This document shows positions 54,564-63,857 of a DNA stretch of 64,000 nt, piece after piece. This DNA comes from Isosphaera pallida ATCC 43644. Lineage in GTDB: Bacteria > Planctomycetota > Planctomycetia > Isosphaerales > Isosphaeraceae. The position numbers were made by a program, and so were the translations under genes. Below the pieces are notes generated by a model. The model did not search any database. It worked only from the letters and a program-made list of their open reading frames with translations, and had not been told where the DNA came from. The stretch's first letter is position 1. Each line of letters begins with the position of its first letter. The DNA lies in assembly GCF_000186345.1 (NCBI RefSeq), contig NC_014962.1, forward strand, positions 3,810,450-3,874,449, in the 5' to 3' direction.

Positions 54564-55130
54564 TTACACTAGGCCGCGCCGCCGCGCGGTGAGGAGGGCG
54601 ATGATTGTTTTGGCGTCTTCGATCTCGCCGTGGTCGATCATGTCGAACACCTCTTCGGCACTCAAGGGGTGGACGGTCAAGACCTCGTCCGGTTGCAAGT
54701 TGTCGGGGCCGGGGGTGAGATCCCGGCAAAGTACCAGGTTCATTCGTTCGGTCAGGGTACCGGGGCTGACGTACCAGTGGGCCAGCGGTTCGAGCGTGGC
54801 GGCGCGATAGCCAGTTTCCTCGGCGAGTTCACGGGCGGCGGTTTGCACCACGGTTTCGCCAGGGTCGATTGTGCCGGCGGGCAGTTCCCAGAGGGGTTGA
54901 TCTAAGACGTAACGATAGTTGCGAATCAGAACGATTCGACCATCATTCAGCAGCGGCAACATCACCACCGCGCCTCGATGAACGATCACCTCGCGTTCGC
55001 ACGTCCCGCCTCCGGCCAGCTTGATGGTTTTGAGGGCCAGATCGAACTTGCGCCCGCGATAGACGATGCGGAGGGGGTGGGAAGCCGGTTCGGTTGGCAT
55101 CTCGTCGCGGGACATCAGTGGCTCGGACAT
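54564..55130 (-). CDS. Nudix hydrolase (ADP-ribose pyrophosphatase-like)
   Basis: A 188-residue Nudix enzyme. The Nudix box is complete from GTIDPGETVVQTAARELAEE onward to TGY, with the catalytic REx-EE residues, and it is preceded by LWELPAGT, typical of the ADP-ribose/NUDT5-type branch. It would hydrolyse a nucleoside diphosphate linked to another moiety, most likely ADP-ribose, in the cytoplasm. It is 77 bp upstream of the NuoE-NuoF gene on the same strand, but a functional link is not shown. Confidence 0.88.
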   Translation of the reverse strand: MSEPLMSRDEMPTEPASHPLRIVYRGRKFDLALKTIKLAGGGTCEREVIVHRGAVVMLPLLNDGRIVLIRNYRYVLDQPLWELPAGTIDPGETVVQTAARELAEETGYRAATLEPLAHWYVSPGTLTERMNLVLCRDLTPGPDNLQPDEVLTVHPLSAEEVFDMIDHGEIEDAKTIIALLTARRRGLV

Positions 55131-55245
55131 CGGTGGCTCGCTTGCGAGGGGAGCGTTCCCAGATTCGGAAGTCAGAAGTCGAACCGGAGAGCCAGACTGG
55201 CTCCGCTCGTCCCCGCCTGGGGTGGTGGGGGGGCGCAGGGAGGGG

Positions 55246-55701
55246 TTAGGTTTGCGAGCGGATGGTCATTACAGGACAGGGTGCTTCGCGGACGATTCGT
55301 TCGGCGACCGATCCCAGCAGAACATGGCTCAAGCCGGTTCGGCCGTGGGTTGAGATGACAATCAAGTCGATGGGATGATCGCGGGCATATTCGACGATGG
55401 CCTCCACCGCATTGCCCCAGACAACCGCCTTGACAAGGCTCCGAGGTTGCGGCCAATCGGGGTGGACGAACTGGTTGAGCGTGTCAAGGCTTTTCTGCTC
55501 GCTCTCGGTGTAGAACTCCGGCGGCATGACGCTTATCAAGGTCGGGTCGGGACCGATAGGCACCACGTCGGCCAAAACGTGCAGCAGATGGAGTTCGGCC
55601 CCAAAGTGTTCAGCGAGTTGAAACGCCGCCTTCACGGCTGGGCGGCTGTGTTCGGACAAGTCGGTGGGAGCCAGAATGGCGTGGGGGGGAATAGTCGCCA
55701 T
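55246..55701 (-). CDS. Universal stress protein (UspA family)
   Basis: A 151-residue single Usp domain. The ATG at 55701 is chosen because GAAGGGAAG lies just upstream and the fold starts at once (HAILAPTDLSEHSRPAVKAA). The ATP-binding signature is present: STHGRTGLSHVLLGSVAE (G-2x-G-6x-G-S) with DLIVI before it. These proteins bind ATP or UspA-type partners and are induced under stress; the exact role here is unknown. No membrane or signal sequence. Confidence 0.9.
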   Translation of the reverse strand: MATIPPHAILAPTDLSEHSRPAVKAAFQLAEHFGAELHLLHVLADVVPIGPDPTLISVMPPEFYTESEQKSLDTLNQFVHPDWPQPRSLVKAVVWGNAVEAIVEYARDHPIDLIVISTHGRTGLSHVLLGSVAERIVREAPCPVMTIRSQT

Positions 55702-55838
55702 AGCGCTTCCCTTCGGGGAGAGGACCAAGAAGTTCGGCGGGCAGAGGTTGGTTGGCGTTTAACGCGGCCAACCCCGACGATCCTACCCTTATGAAGTTAC
55801 CGTTTAGGAGGGAGGTTGGGAATCGCCCACCGCCCTCC

Positions 55839-55860
55839 GTGTCAACCTTCGGATTGACAC
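55839..55860. terminator. Hairpin with UUCG-type loop
   Basis: GTGTCAA (55839-55845) pairs with TTGACAC (55854-55860); the loop CCTTCGGA contains C-TTCG-G. On the plus strand it is followed by TTATTT, but no plus-strand gene precedes it. On the minus strand it lies 22 bp after the hypothetical gene at 55883-56446, a usual terminator position, without a T-run. Confidence 0.45.
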
Positions 55861-55882
55861 TTATTTGCATGGCTTTCTCTGA

Positions 55883-56446
55883 TTAAGGCTTCTGGGGAGG
55901 ATTGGGATGGGGTTGGTCGGAGTCAGGGGGTTTGGGTTGAGGCGGTTGCCAGGTGGTGCAATCCAGGGGATCGGCATCGGGAAGCGGTTCCAGCGGACTG
56001 AGGCTGGGGTGGTCGATCAAGCCCACCAGCGGAGATCGGAAGGGCTTGTTTGGTTTGGGCGACAGAACGATCACTCTCGGCGGGGAGGTGGGGACGACCA
56101 CGATCTTGACTTTGAACTTGTCGTTATCTGGGGGAGGTTGGGCGGGATCTTTGTCTGTGATGCCGTTGGACGTGATGAGTGTTCGGATAAAACTTAACGC
56201 CTGAGTTTGGTCGAGAAAACCGGATTCGTTGGCGAGTCGGGTTGCCAGACTGGTCACGTCGGGTCCATTGGGATCGTACTTAAGATCCCCGTTATTATTG
56301 TAGCAGGCCACTTCAGCCTCGATCCGACTCGGAGGATTTCTCAGAAGCAGGTCGTCCACCAATAAGCGGTTGCCGCCAAGATCGAGCTCCTTGACGTTCG
56401 TTCCATCATGGGCGAGCAGTTTTGAGATCCTCTGTGAGGTACTCAT
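55883..56446 (-). CDS. Hypothetical protein with proline-rich tail
   Basis: A 187-residue protein starting at ATG 56446 with AGGAGG twelve bases upstream; a longer frame to 56590 lacks such a site. The N-terminal part (ISKLLAHDGTNVKELDLGGN, then RLLVDDLLLRNPPSRIEAEV) looks folded, the middle has VTSLATRLANESGFLDQ, and the last ~70 residues are Pro/Asp/Lys-rich and likely disordered (PPQPKPPDSDQPHPNPPQKP). No catalytic motif, signal or membrane segment is seen, and I recognise no family. Base composition around 56150-56450 is slightly more AT-rich than its neighbours. Confidence 0.6.
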   Translation of the reverse strand: MSTSQRISKLLAHDGTNVKELDLGGNRLLVDDLLLRNPPSRIEAEVACYNNNGDLKYDPNGPDVTSLATRLANESGFLDQTQALSFIRTLITSNGITDKDPAQPPPDNDKFKVKIVVVPTSPPRVIVLSPKPNKPFRSPLVGLIDHPSLSPLEPLPDADPLDCTTWQPPQPKPPDSDQPHPNPPQKP

Positions 56447-56823
56447 GATAAGGCGTCCTCCTGGAAGAGAGGGGGATTGCTGGATCAAGGCGTCGTTCCA
56501 ATCCCGGGACAATGGTAAGAGGATGTGTCTTCGTGAAGTGCCAAGACATCCGATTGATTTGATCATCGGTGGTCTTGGGTCGCAAGTCAAGGATTGGTCG
56601 AACGAGAGCTTGATCGAACCTTGAATCCCTTCTACCAGCGAGGTCGTTGATTTGCGGTGGGGGGGAGCGACCCTGGCATTGCGAGCCCGTTCGATTTGAC
56701 GCGGACGAGTGGCGCTGCGCTGTGGTGGGGTCCGGCGAGGTGTCTTTGGGAAAGGGTGAAATGGAACTTGGAAAGGCGAACGTGGTTTGGGGTTGGTCGG
56801 CGTAGGTTTGGGTGGGGGAGGGA
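56447..56823. other. Intergenic region
   Basis: About 380 bp between ilvE and the hypothetical gene, both minus strand. No gene, RNA, repeat or confident promoter recognised. Confidence 0.5.
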
Positions 56824-57753
56824 TTAGGTAGCGCTAGGGGTGGATCCAACCGGTTCGCTGTTGAGGGCGTCCTCGTCTTCGGGGTGGGGTTGACGGACGA
56901 GGTGCTGAAATCGTTCGAGTAGGTCGAGGGTGATGGGGCCGGGGGTGCCTGAGCCGATGGCGCGGCCGTCGCATTCGACCACGGGGATGAGTTCGGCGGC
57001 GGTGCCAGTCAAGAAGCATTCGTCGGCGGTGTAGAGGTCGTGACGGTCCATAGTGCGTTCGACCACGTCCAGACCCAGGCCGCGAGCGAGTTCGATGACC
57101 ACCTCGCGGGTGATGCCCCCCAAGATACCCGAGTCGATGGAAGGGGTGTGAAGGGTTCCACGGCGAACGATAAAAAGGTTGTCGCCGGTGCATTCAGCCA
57201 CATGACCTAGATGGTTCATCATGACCGCTTCCAGGCAACCGGCCTTGATTGCCTCGATCTTAGCCAGCACGTTGTTCAGATAGTTGAGCGACTTGATCCG
57301 GGGATTGAGTGCCTGGGGGTGGTTACGGATGGTGCCGGCGGTGACGATCGATAGGCCGTGACGATAGAACTCGTCGGGGTAGAGGGTGATCGAGTCGGTG
57401 ATGATGATGATTTGGGGGTGGGTGGTTTTGCGGGGGTCCAGACCAAGGCTGCCTGCGCCACGGGTGACAATGAGCCGAATGTAGGCGTCCTCCAGGTGAG
57501 AGTTGGCCTCCAGGCAGCGGTTGACCTCGCGCATCATTTCGACGCGGGAAATCGGAATCTCCAGCCAGATCGCCTTGGCCGATTCGTAAAGCCGATCGAT
57601 GTGCCTTTTGAGCCGGAAGACGCGCCGCGAGTAGGACCGCATCCCCTCGAACACACCGTCGCCGTAGAGCAGACCGTGGTCGTACACGCTGATCTTGGCG
57701 TCCGACTTGTCGTGAAGGATGCCATTGATCGAGATTTTCGGTTCGATGGCCAT
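56824..57753 (-). CDS. ilvE: Branched-chain amino acid aminotransferase
   Basis: A 309-residue class IV (fold type IV) PLP aminotransferase. The ATG at 57753 is chosen because the family starts near ISINGILHDKSDAKISVYDHG; a longer frame to 57978 would overlap lolD. Signature features are GLLYGDGVFEGMRSY, RIKSLNYLNNVLAKIEA (PLP-binding Lys in the KxLNYLNN stretch), EAVMMNHLGHVAECTGDNLF and DECFLTGTAAELIPV. It transfers amino groups to and from leucine, isoleucine and valine in the cytoplasm. D-amino-acid transaminase and aminodeoxychorismate lyase are relatives, but the motifs favour IlvE. The gene follows lolD on the same strand. Confidence 0.92.
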   Translation of the reverse strand: MAIEPKISINGILHDKSDAKISVYDHGLLYGDGVFEGMRSYSRRVFRLKRHIDRLYESAKAIWLEIPISRVEMMREVNRCLEANSHLEDAYIRLIVTRGAGSLGLDPRKTTHPQIIIITDSITLYPDEFYRHGLSIVTAGTIRNHPQALNPRIKSLNYLNNVLAKIEAIKAGCLEAVMMNHLGHVAECTGDNLFIVRRGTLHTPSIDSGILGGITREVVIELARGLGLDVVERTMDRHDLYTADECFLTGTAAELIPVVECDGRAIGSGTPGPITLDLLERFQHLVRQPHPEDEDALNSEPVGSTPSAT

Positions 57754-57889
57754 GACACGGCGACTCCGGGAGAGGGGGATGACCAACCTGGGGGCATTAT
57801 CGAGTCCCAACCCGGCCCCGGCAAGATTGAACCAAACCCACGGGGATTGGATGGCCGAGGATTGGGAGTGCAGGGCGGAGACCCGGGAT

Positions 57890-58609
57890 TCAGATCGCCG
57901 CGGCGTGCCGCCATTCCTGGATGCGTCCTGCGTCGAGCCGGATGACTCGATCGGCGCGACGGGCCAGTTCGTGGTCATGAGTGACCACGATCATGCTGAC
58001 TTCGCGTTCGCGGTTGAGGTCGCGCAGCAGGTTCCAGACCCCTTGACCGGTCGAGGGGTCGAGGTTGCCGGTCGGTTCGTCGGCCAGCACGATCGCGGGG
58101 CGTCCCATCAACGCCCGGGCGATCGCCGCGCGTTGCATTTCGCCGCCGGACAACTCGGCGGGACGGTGATGGAGACGGTCGCCCAGGCCGACCCGTTCCA
58201 TCAACGCGGCGGCCTCGCGGGTCAAGGCGGCGCGGCGGTAGTAGTAGCCAAGAACGCTGTGCCGGATCATATGAGGCAGCAACACATTCTCAAGCGCCGT
58301 CAGTTCGGGCAACAAATGATAGAACTGGAAAATGAATCCAAAGACACGATGACGCAACTCGACCCGCTTGCGCTCGGGCAGATTGTCGATCCGTTCGCCG
58401 TCTAGCACGATCAGCCCGCGGTCGGGCGCGTCGAGTAACCCCAGAAGGTGCAACAGGGTGCTTTTGCCCGAGCCGCTGGAGCCGACCACGGCGACCATCT
58501 CGCCATGCTCGATTTCCAGATCGACTCCATGCAGGACCGGAATTTCGGTTTTGCCCCGCCGGTAGGTCTTGCGGAGCCCGTGGGCGCTGAGGTGGATCGT
58601 CGCGGTCAT
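57890..58609 (-). CDS. lolD: Lipoprotein-export ABC transporter ATPase (LolD-like)
   Basis: A 239-residue ABC ATPase. The ATG at 58609 has GGGAGA eleven bases upstream. Walker A is GSSGSGKSTLLHLLG, the Q-loop FIFQFYHLLPELTALENV, the signature LSGGEMQRAAIARAL, Walker B AIVLADEPTGNLD, and the H-loop VTHDHE. Its closest pattern is LolD/MacB-type (STLLHLLGLLDAPDRG). With the permease encoded upstream it should form the inner-membrane complex that releases lipoproteins to the carrier. Some planctomycete members may serve other envelope exports. Confidence 0.9.
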   Translation of the reverse strand: MTATIHLSAHGLRKTYRRGKTEIPVLHGVDLEIEHGEMVAVVGSSGSGKSTLLHLLGLLDAPDRGLIVLDGERIDNLPERKRVELRHRVFGFIFQFYHLLPELTALENVLLPHMIRHSVLGYYYRRAALTREAAALMERVGLGDRLHHRPAELSGGEMQRAAIARALMGRPAIVLADEPTGNLDPSTGQGVWNLLRDLNREREVSMIVVTHDHELARRADRVIRLDAGRIQEWRHAAAI

Positions 58610-58867
58610 CGCCGACGTCTCCCGTTGAAGGCGGAGCGGTGCAAGGAACGGGGAAAACGGGGGGAAGGGCACCACGTCGCTTGGGAGCGGGGGTCGATCC
58701 CTCCCGTCTTGATCGAGCTGAATCAAATCGTGCGGGACAAGGAGTTGAGAGGAAAGGCGGTGAGGCAGTGAGTCGATGAGTCGGGTGGGGGCGTGGCGCG
58801 CCTCGCGTTAGGTCGGTGCGAGATTAAGCCGGCGTTGGGAGTCGCAGCCGTGGGTTGGAGCCGAGCG

Positions 58868-60328
58868 TCATTCGTAACGCAACGCTTGCACTGGGTGAAG
58901 TTGGGAGGCACGATGGGCGGGCCAGATCGAGGCGGCCACTGCGATCACCAGCGCCCCGACCACGATGGCGGCCACGGTCCAGGGGTCGATCAGGGTCGGA
59001 ATTTCTGTGAAGTAGTAGATGCGGTCGTCGAAGACCTTGCGTCCGGTCAGACGGCTCAAGAACGCTTCAATGTCGTTGATCCGTTCGACGAACGCCAGGC
59101 CGCCGATCATCCCCACACCGCTCCCCACCAGTCCCAGCAGCAGCCCGTAGCCCAGGAAGATGCTCCGGACCCCCGAGTTGCTGGCCCCTAGCGCTTTGAG
59201 GATGCCAATATCGCGGGTCTTCTCGACCACGATCATCGAAAAGATCGCCAGGATGCCAAAGCCGGCCACCGCGATGATAAGGAACAGCAAGATGTTGAGA
59301 ATCCCCTGCTCCAGCGAGACGGCCGCCAGCAGAGGCCCCTGTTTCTGTTCCCAGGTGGAAACCACGAAGAAGGTTTGATGTGGGTCGAGCGCTTGGCGGA
59401 TGACCTGAGCGACCCGGTCAAGGTCGGCCCCTTGGCGGACTTTGACCTGAATCTGGTTGACCGCTCCTTTGCCTTTCCCGTCGCCGAGGACGCGGATGTA
59501 TTGCAGGCGTTCCAGGGGTACGTAAACCATCGACGAGTCGTATTCAGACATGCCGGAGCGGAAGAAGCCCACCACCGTGAAGCGGTCGTGGCCGGGGGCC
59601 GGCTTGCGTCCGCCCCGCACGAAGGAAAGTGTCACTTTGGCTCCTTCAGGGGCCAGGTAGACATCGCCCTTGCCAGGGATGTGATGGGTCGCCAGCGCGT
59701 AGCCGAGGATCGCGCCGTGGTCCTGGGCCTCGTCGCGGGCGGTGGCCTCGCGCCCCAATGCGTTGAAAAACTCGTCTCCCTGCTCGTCGATTAGGTCGCG
59801 CTGGGTGGCGGCGTTCTCTTGGGGTTCGTCGAAGTCCGGGTCGAAGTCGCGCCCGCGGAACATCGGCGGGGCGTTGTCCAGAATCTCCTGGGTCACCTCG
59901 AAGCTGGGCGGGGCGGGGCGGCCGTCCTCGCGGAACAGGAACTCGGCGAAGTCGCCCGTCCGAGCGCGTTCCTCAGGGCGGACCCCGAGGATTTGGACCT
60001 GACGGGTGATCGACCGACCGTTGGGCAGATCGATTTTCATCAAGCCGAAGGTTTCCATTGCCGCGGCCATTGCGACAACGTCGTCGCCGGCCGCCTGGTG
60101 AATCCGCTCCATGACCTCGGCCGATTCGCGGAACCCATCGAGGTCTTTGCTCTCCACCACGATATCAGCGAGGATGCCATGAAGACGGTCTCGCATCTTT
60201 TCGGAAAATCCAGCCATGACCGCGTTCACCACGATCATCGTGGCCACGCCTAGGGTCACGCTGACGATACTCGCCAACGCGATGTATCGAGTTCGAAGAT
60301 ATCGCCAGCAAAGCAGCAGTTTGTACAT
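58868..60328 (-). CDS. LolC/LolE-family ABC transporter permease
   Basis: A 486-residue inner-membrane protein. The N-terminus has the hallmark start YKLLLCWRYLRTRYIALASI, one membrane helix, a large extracytoplasmic domain (~45-355), and three C-terminal helices around residues 360-480 (NILLFLIIAVAGFGILAIF, GYGLLLGLVGSGVGMIGGL, WTVAAIVVGALVIAVAAS), i.e. an FtsX/MacB-like permease core. The C-terminus ends in RASQLHPVQALRYE, typical of the family. It pairs with the LolD-like ATPase 258 bp downstream. The extracytoplasmic domain contains an Asp/Glu-rich insert (DFDPDFDEPQEN). Only one permease gene is present, so it may homodimerise. Confidence 0.88.
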   Translation of the reverse strand: MYKLLLCWRYLRTRYIALASIVSVTLGVATMIVVNAVMAGFSEKMRDRLHGILADIVVESKDLDGFRESAEVMERIHQAAGDDVVAMAAAMETFGLMKIDLPNGRSITRQVQILGVRPEERARTGDFAEFLFREDGRPAPPSFEVTQEILDNAPPMFRGRDFDPDFDEPQENAATQRDLIDEQGDEFFNALGREATARDEAQDHGAILGYALATHHIPGKGDVYLAPEGAKVTLSFVRGGRKPAPGHDRFTVVGFFRSGMSEYDSSMVYVPLERLQYIRVLGDGKGKGAVNQIQVKVRQGADLDRVAQVIRQALDPHQTFFVVSTWEQKQGPLLAAVSLEQGILNILLFLIIAVAGFGILAIFSMIVVEKTRDIGILKALGASNSGVRSIFLGYGLLLGLVGSGVGMIGGLAFVERINDIEAFLSRLTGRKVFDDRIYYFTEIPTLIDPWTVAAIVVGALVIAVAASIWPAHRASQLHPVQALRYE

Positions 60329-60490
60329 GGATGGGTACCCGTCTTAGAAGAAGGGGCCGACTCCGTTCGAACCCGTCGCAGTGACGAGACCGACTGAAAC
60401 TGAATGCCATGAAATCGATCACGAACCAGGCAAGAGGATCGGAAAATGAGACAACCAAGGAACGCCCCACCCTACGAAACCAAGGGGCGG

Positions 60491-61966
60491 CTACGACTCG
60501 GGACGCAGCAGAGGAAAGAGAATCACGTCGCGGATGCTGGCCTTGTCGAGCAGCACCATGCACAACCGATCGATTCCAATGCCTAGGCCGCCCGCAGGGG
60601 GCATGGCGTGCTTGAGAGCCCGGATGAAGTCGTCGTCGATCCGAGCCATCGAGTCCTCCTCCTTTTGGCCCTGAAGTTGACGGCGAAACAATTGATCCTG
60701 AAGGTCAGGATCGTTGAGTTCGGTGTAGGCGTTGGCTAACTCCATCCCGTGAACGAACAGCTCGAAACGTTCGGCGAACCGGGGGTCGCCAACCTTGCGC
60801 TTGGTCAGCGGGCAGATTGCCGCCGGGTAGTCAATCACGAAGATCGGTCCCTCCAACGCTTCCTCTACCGTTTCCTCGAAGACTTCAGAGACGATCACGT
60901 CATGCTCCTTGCCGGCCGTGGCGATTCCCAGTTCGCTCGCTTTAGCCACGACCCCCGCGCTATCCTCCATTGCAACTCCGGCGTGTTCCTCGAACAACTC
61001 GGCGTAAGTCCGACGGGGCCAGGGTGGCGTGAAGTCGATCGCCCGACCGTTCCAAGTCCGCTCGAACCGGCCGTCGAGCGCGTTGATCGCGTTGACGATC
61101 AGACGCTCGGTCAAATCCATCATGGTGCGGTAGTCGCCGTAAGCCTGATAGGCTTCCATCATGGTGAACTCGGGGTTGTGCTTGGGGCTGATCCCTTCGT
61201 TGCGGAACACCCGGCCAATCTCGAAGACCCGCTCCATTCCGCCAACCAACAGCCGCTTGAGATAGAGTTCCGGCGCAATTCGTAGAAACAGTTGCAAATC
61301 TAAGGCGTTGTGATGGGTGACAAAGGGACGAGCCGCCGCGCCGCCGGCGATCGCCTGCATCATCGGGGTCTCGACCTCGACGTAGCCCTGGTCCCCCAGA
61401 GTGGAACGGAACGATGCGACAAGCTTGGAACGACCCAGAAACGCCGCCATGGACTCCGGATTGGAGGCGAGATCGACGTAACGCATTCGCGACCGCAACT
61501 CGGTGTCGGTGAGCCCGTGGTACTTCTCGGGCGGCGGCAACAGCGACTTGCTCAAGAAGGTCAAACCGGTGGCAAAGACGGTCAACTCTCCCGTTTTGGT
61601 ATGGCCGAGGGTGCCGTCCACCCCGATCAGGTCGCCCAGGTCGAGTTCTCCGGTCAAGGCCCAAGCCGTCTCGCCCACCTGGTTTTTGCCGATGAAGATT
61701 TGGAGGGAGCCGGTCCAGTCGCGCAACGTCAAAAACACCACCTTACCCTGGCCACGGCGAAGGACAATCCGTCCCGCCACCCGCACCGACGGTCCCGGCC
61801 GATCGGCTCCGGCCCCTTCGGGCAACTCCACCTCACGAGAGCGCACGACCGCCACCGGTTCGTGGTTGTCAAACCGCGAACCCCACGGATCGACCCCTAG
61901 GGCCGCGATCCGCGTGAGCTTCTCGCGGCGAATTTCCTCCAGACTCTCCCGCGACTCCTCGACCAT
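60491..61966 (-). CDS. lysS: Lysyl-tRNA synthetase, class II
   Basis: A 491-residue class II LysRS, charging tRNA-Lys. The OB-fold anticodon domain covers ~residues 55-150 (VRVAGRIVLRRGQGKVVFLTLRD). The catalytic core has motif 1 near YVEVETPMMQ, motif 2 GRVFRNEGISPKHNPEFTMM, and motif 3 GLGIGIDRLCMVLLD. The ATG at 61966 is preferred because the family starts shortly before RREKL; ATGs at 62074 and 62122 are in frame, but the latter lies only ~10 bases after the predicted transcription start. No strong Shine-Dalgarno site precedes any of them. First gene of the minus-strand run to lolC. Confidence 0.94.
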   Translation of the reverse strand: MVEESRESLEEIRREKLTRIAALGVDPWGSRFDNHEPVAVVRSREVELPEGAGADRPGPSVRVAGRIVLRRGQGKVVFLTLRDWTGSLQIFIGKNQVGETAWALTGELDLGDLIGVDGTLGHTKTGELTVFATGLTFLSKSLLPPPEKYHGLTDTELRSRMRYVDLASNPESMAAFLGRSKLVASFRSTLGDQGYVEVETPMMQAIAGGAAARPFVTHHNALDLQLFLRIAPELYLKRLLVGGMERVFEIGRVFRNEGISPKHNPEFTMMEAYQAYGDYRTMMDLTERLIVNAINALDGRFERTWNGRAIDFTPPWPRRTYAELFEEHAGVAMEDSAGVVAKASELGIATAGKEHDVIVSEVFEETVEEALEGPIFVIDYPAAICPLTKRKVGDPRFAERFELFVHGMELANAYTELNDPDLQDQLFRRQLQGQKEEDSMARIDDDFIRALKHAMPPAGGLGIGIDRLCMVLLDKASIRDVILFPLLRPES

Positions 61967-62138
61967 GCCTACACTTTCGTTCGTTGGCGACGAATCCTCT
62001 GGGGGGACACTCCGCACCACCACCCCGTTGAATCCAGAATCTTGTCCGACTCCGCCGTTCAAGCCACAATCCATCGGTCCACACGCCTCAATGTTTCGGG
62101 CGGTGCGGATCGTTGCGGCCATAATTGGAAGCGGCTCG

Positions 62139-62166
62139 ATTGTAGTGGATCGGCCCCCTTGGTCAA
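62139..62166 (-). promoter_or_regulatory. Promoter for lysS
   Basis: Read on the minus strand: TTGACC (62166-62161), 16 bp, TACAAT (62144-62139). Both elements are near consensus. It implies transcription from about 62132 and excludes the upstream extension of the lysS frame. Confidence 0.6.
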
Positions 62167-62393
62167 GCCGACTCGTTCCGGGAACGTAAAATCGAGTTCC
62201 GGAACCGCAAATCCATCTCCCATCCCTGTTTCGTAAGTCGAAGTGACGTTTCATGAACGGTCCTCCCTGAATGAGGAATGGTTGCGCTGATTCCGAGTTG
62301 AACGACCGAGTCGAACAATTCAGAACGTCCCTGATCTGAGGTGATCTTATTCCGCCACCTGGGTGTCACCGAAACAATTGGAGCGACAATTCG

Positions 62394-63857
62394 ATGTCAC
62401 GTTCTCGCGCTTTTCTGATCGTGATTGCAGTGGGGTCCGTCGCGCTCGTTTGGGCGGCGTTTCCAAGTGGGGGTGGCGCGATCATCGCGGTCCCGCAATC
62501 GGATTCGAGGACGACCGCCCCATTGCCGCGAGATGCTCGGATCACCGCTGTTTGGTTGGAGGGGCCGATGGAGGTTCGGCTCCGGGTCGATCAAGCTCCT
62601 GACGCCGAAACCGTTGCGCAGTGGAGGCGGTCGGTGATCTGGTATCGGGAACGGGCCGAGGGTGGAACCGAGTTTGCGTTTCCGGTCGCGGCCGTGGAAC
62701 CTTGCGAGGGAACCAAGGAACGGGTCTGGCGTCTGGCAGTCAATCCGTTGCCGGGACGGGGCTGGTACCGTTGGATGGTGGAATCGGACCCGCCCGCGCC
62801 GGCGGACGCGACAACGTTCGTTGCCCAGGGTTGGACCGCCTCTTGGTTCGGCCCCGAGGAGCTCGATCTACCGATGTGGTCCACCTGGCTGCCCGACTTC
62901 AATCCCCACGTGTTTGATCCTCATCTAGAAGCGCTCGGTTTGACTCAAGCTTGGCGCGATCGGTTCCGCCAACCGGGCCGCCTTGAACTCCACGCTGTGA
63001 CCTTCGCCCCTCTGGCGGGTCTGGCCGTCCAAGCCGACCGCCCCTTCTCCCTGACGGTCGGCTTCGCCACCGATCCGATCCTCTCGCAACCAGACCCGGA
63101 CAACACCTCCCAAGAACAGCAAGGACCGATTCATCGGGTTCAAATTGCCCTCGACGAACCGCATGATCCAGCCAACGGGCCTCGAGATGTGACGCTCGCC
63201 TTCCAGACCGGGGCCGAACCAGGATCAGGTTCCAACGCCCCGCCGCGACTCCTGGTCTTGGAGCCGCGTTGGAAGAACAAGGATGATGGGCCCGACCCGA
63301 CCAAGACCCCTCTTTGGCTGCCTCCGTGGGTGGCCGACGCCTCTCCCAGCACGATCCGCGCCGAGGAGGACCCCGAAGCGGTGGCCGCCCAGACCATCCC
63401 ATTCGACCTCAACGGCGGCGATCCCCAACGCGGTCGCTTGGTCTTTTGGGACGAGGAGGCCAAGTGCGCGGTTTGTCACCAAGTGGGAGGCGAGGGTGGA
63501 GCAATCGGACCAGCGTTGGATCGCCCCGAACTCGCGCGATTCGACCAGGCTTGGTGGTATCGCCAGATTGCCGAACCCTCGGCGGTGATCGCACCCAACG
63601 TCCGTACTCATGTCGCTCAACTCGCAGATGGACGGGTCCTTTCAGGAGTGGTTCGGGTGGTCGATTTCCAAACCCTGACCCTCGCGGGCCACGACGGAAC
63701 CATCGAGACCCTCAACCGCGACGATCTGACCGCCCTCAACGCCTCCAGTTCCTCCACCATGCCCTCGGGACTCACCGGCGCGCTTGGCCAGCAACGACTC
63801 CGTGACCTCCTGGCCTTCCTTATGGACGCGGCCCGACGATCCCAAAGCCTACCCTGA
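62394..63857 (+). CDS. Exported protein with PVC-type cytochrome c domain
   Basis: A 487-residue protein with an N-terminal membrane/signal segment (AFLIVIAVGSVALVWAAF). Residues ~40-330 form a beta-rich region with no motif I recognise. From ~residue 340 a cytochrome c domain follows: GDPQRGRLVFWDEEAKCAVC continuing to CHQVGGEGGAIGPAL gives the CxxCH haem site, and SAVIAPNVRTHV and DGRVLSGVV match the C-terminal part of the planctomycete/Verrucomicrobia putative haem-binding domain. A Met ligand candidate near LNASSSSTMPSGL completes the domain. It probably carries electrons or acts with exported dehydrogenases outside the inner membrane. Divergent from lysS; the partner is unknown. Confidence 0.85.
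   Translation: MSRSRAFLIVIAVGSVALVWAAFPSGGGAIIAVPQSDSRTTAPLPRDARITAVWLEGPMEVRLRVDQAPDAETVAQWRRSVIWYRERAEGGTEFAFPVAAVEPCEGTKERVWRLAVNPLPGRGWYRWMVESDPPAPADATTFVAQGWTASWFGPEELDLPMWSTWLPDFNPHVFDPHLEALGLTQAWRDRFRQPGRLELHAVTFAPLAGLAVQADRPFSLTVGFATDPILSQPDPDNTSQEQQGPIHRVQIALDEPHDPANGPRDVTLAFQTGAEPGSGSNAPPRLLVLEPRWKNKDDGPDPTKTPLWLPPWVADASPSTIRAEEDPEAVAAQTIPFDLNGGDPQRGRLVFWDEEAKCAVCHQVGGEGGAIGPALDRPELARFDQAWWYRQIAEPSAVIAPNVRTHVAQLADGRVLSGVVRVVDFQTLTLAGHDGTIETLNRDDLTALNASSSSTMPSGLTGALGQQRLRDLLAFLMDAARRSQSLP

Noticed and set aside
55854-55860. TTGACAC as a -35 element for the universal stress protein gene
   Set aside because: It is one arm of a perfect hairpin and no -10 element lies at a suitable distance on either strand.
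60361-60400. TTCGAACCC resembling a tRNA T-arm
   Set aside because: No acceptor stem, D-arm or anticodon arm can be formed around it.
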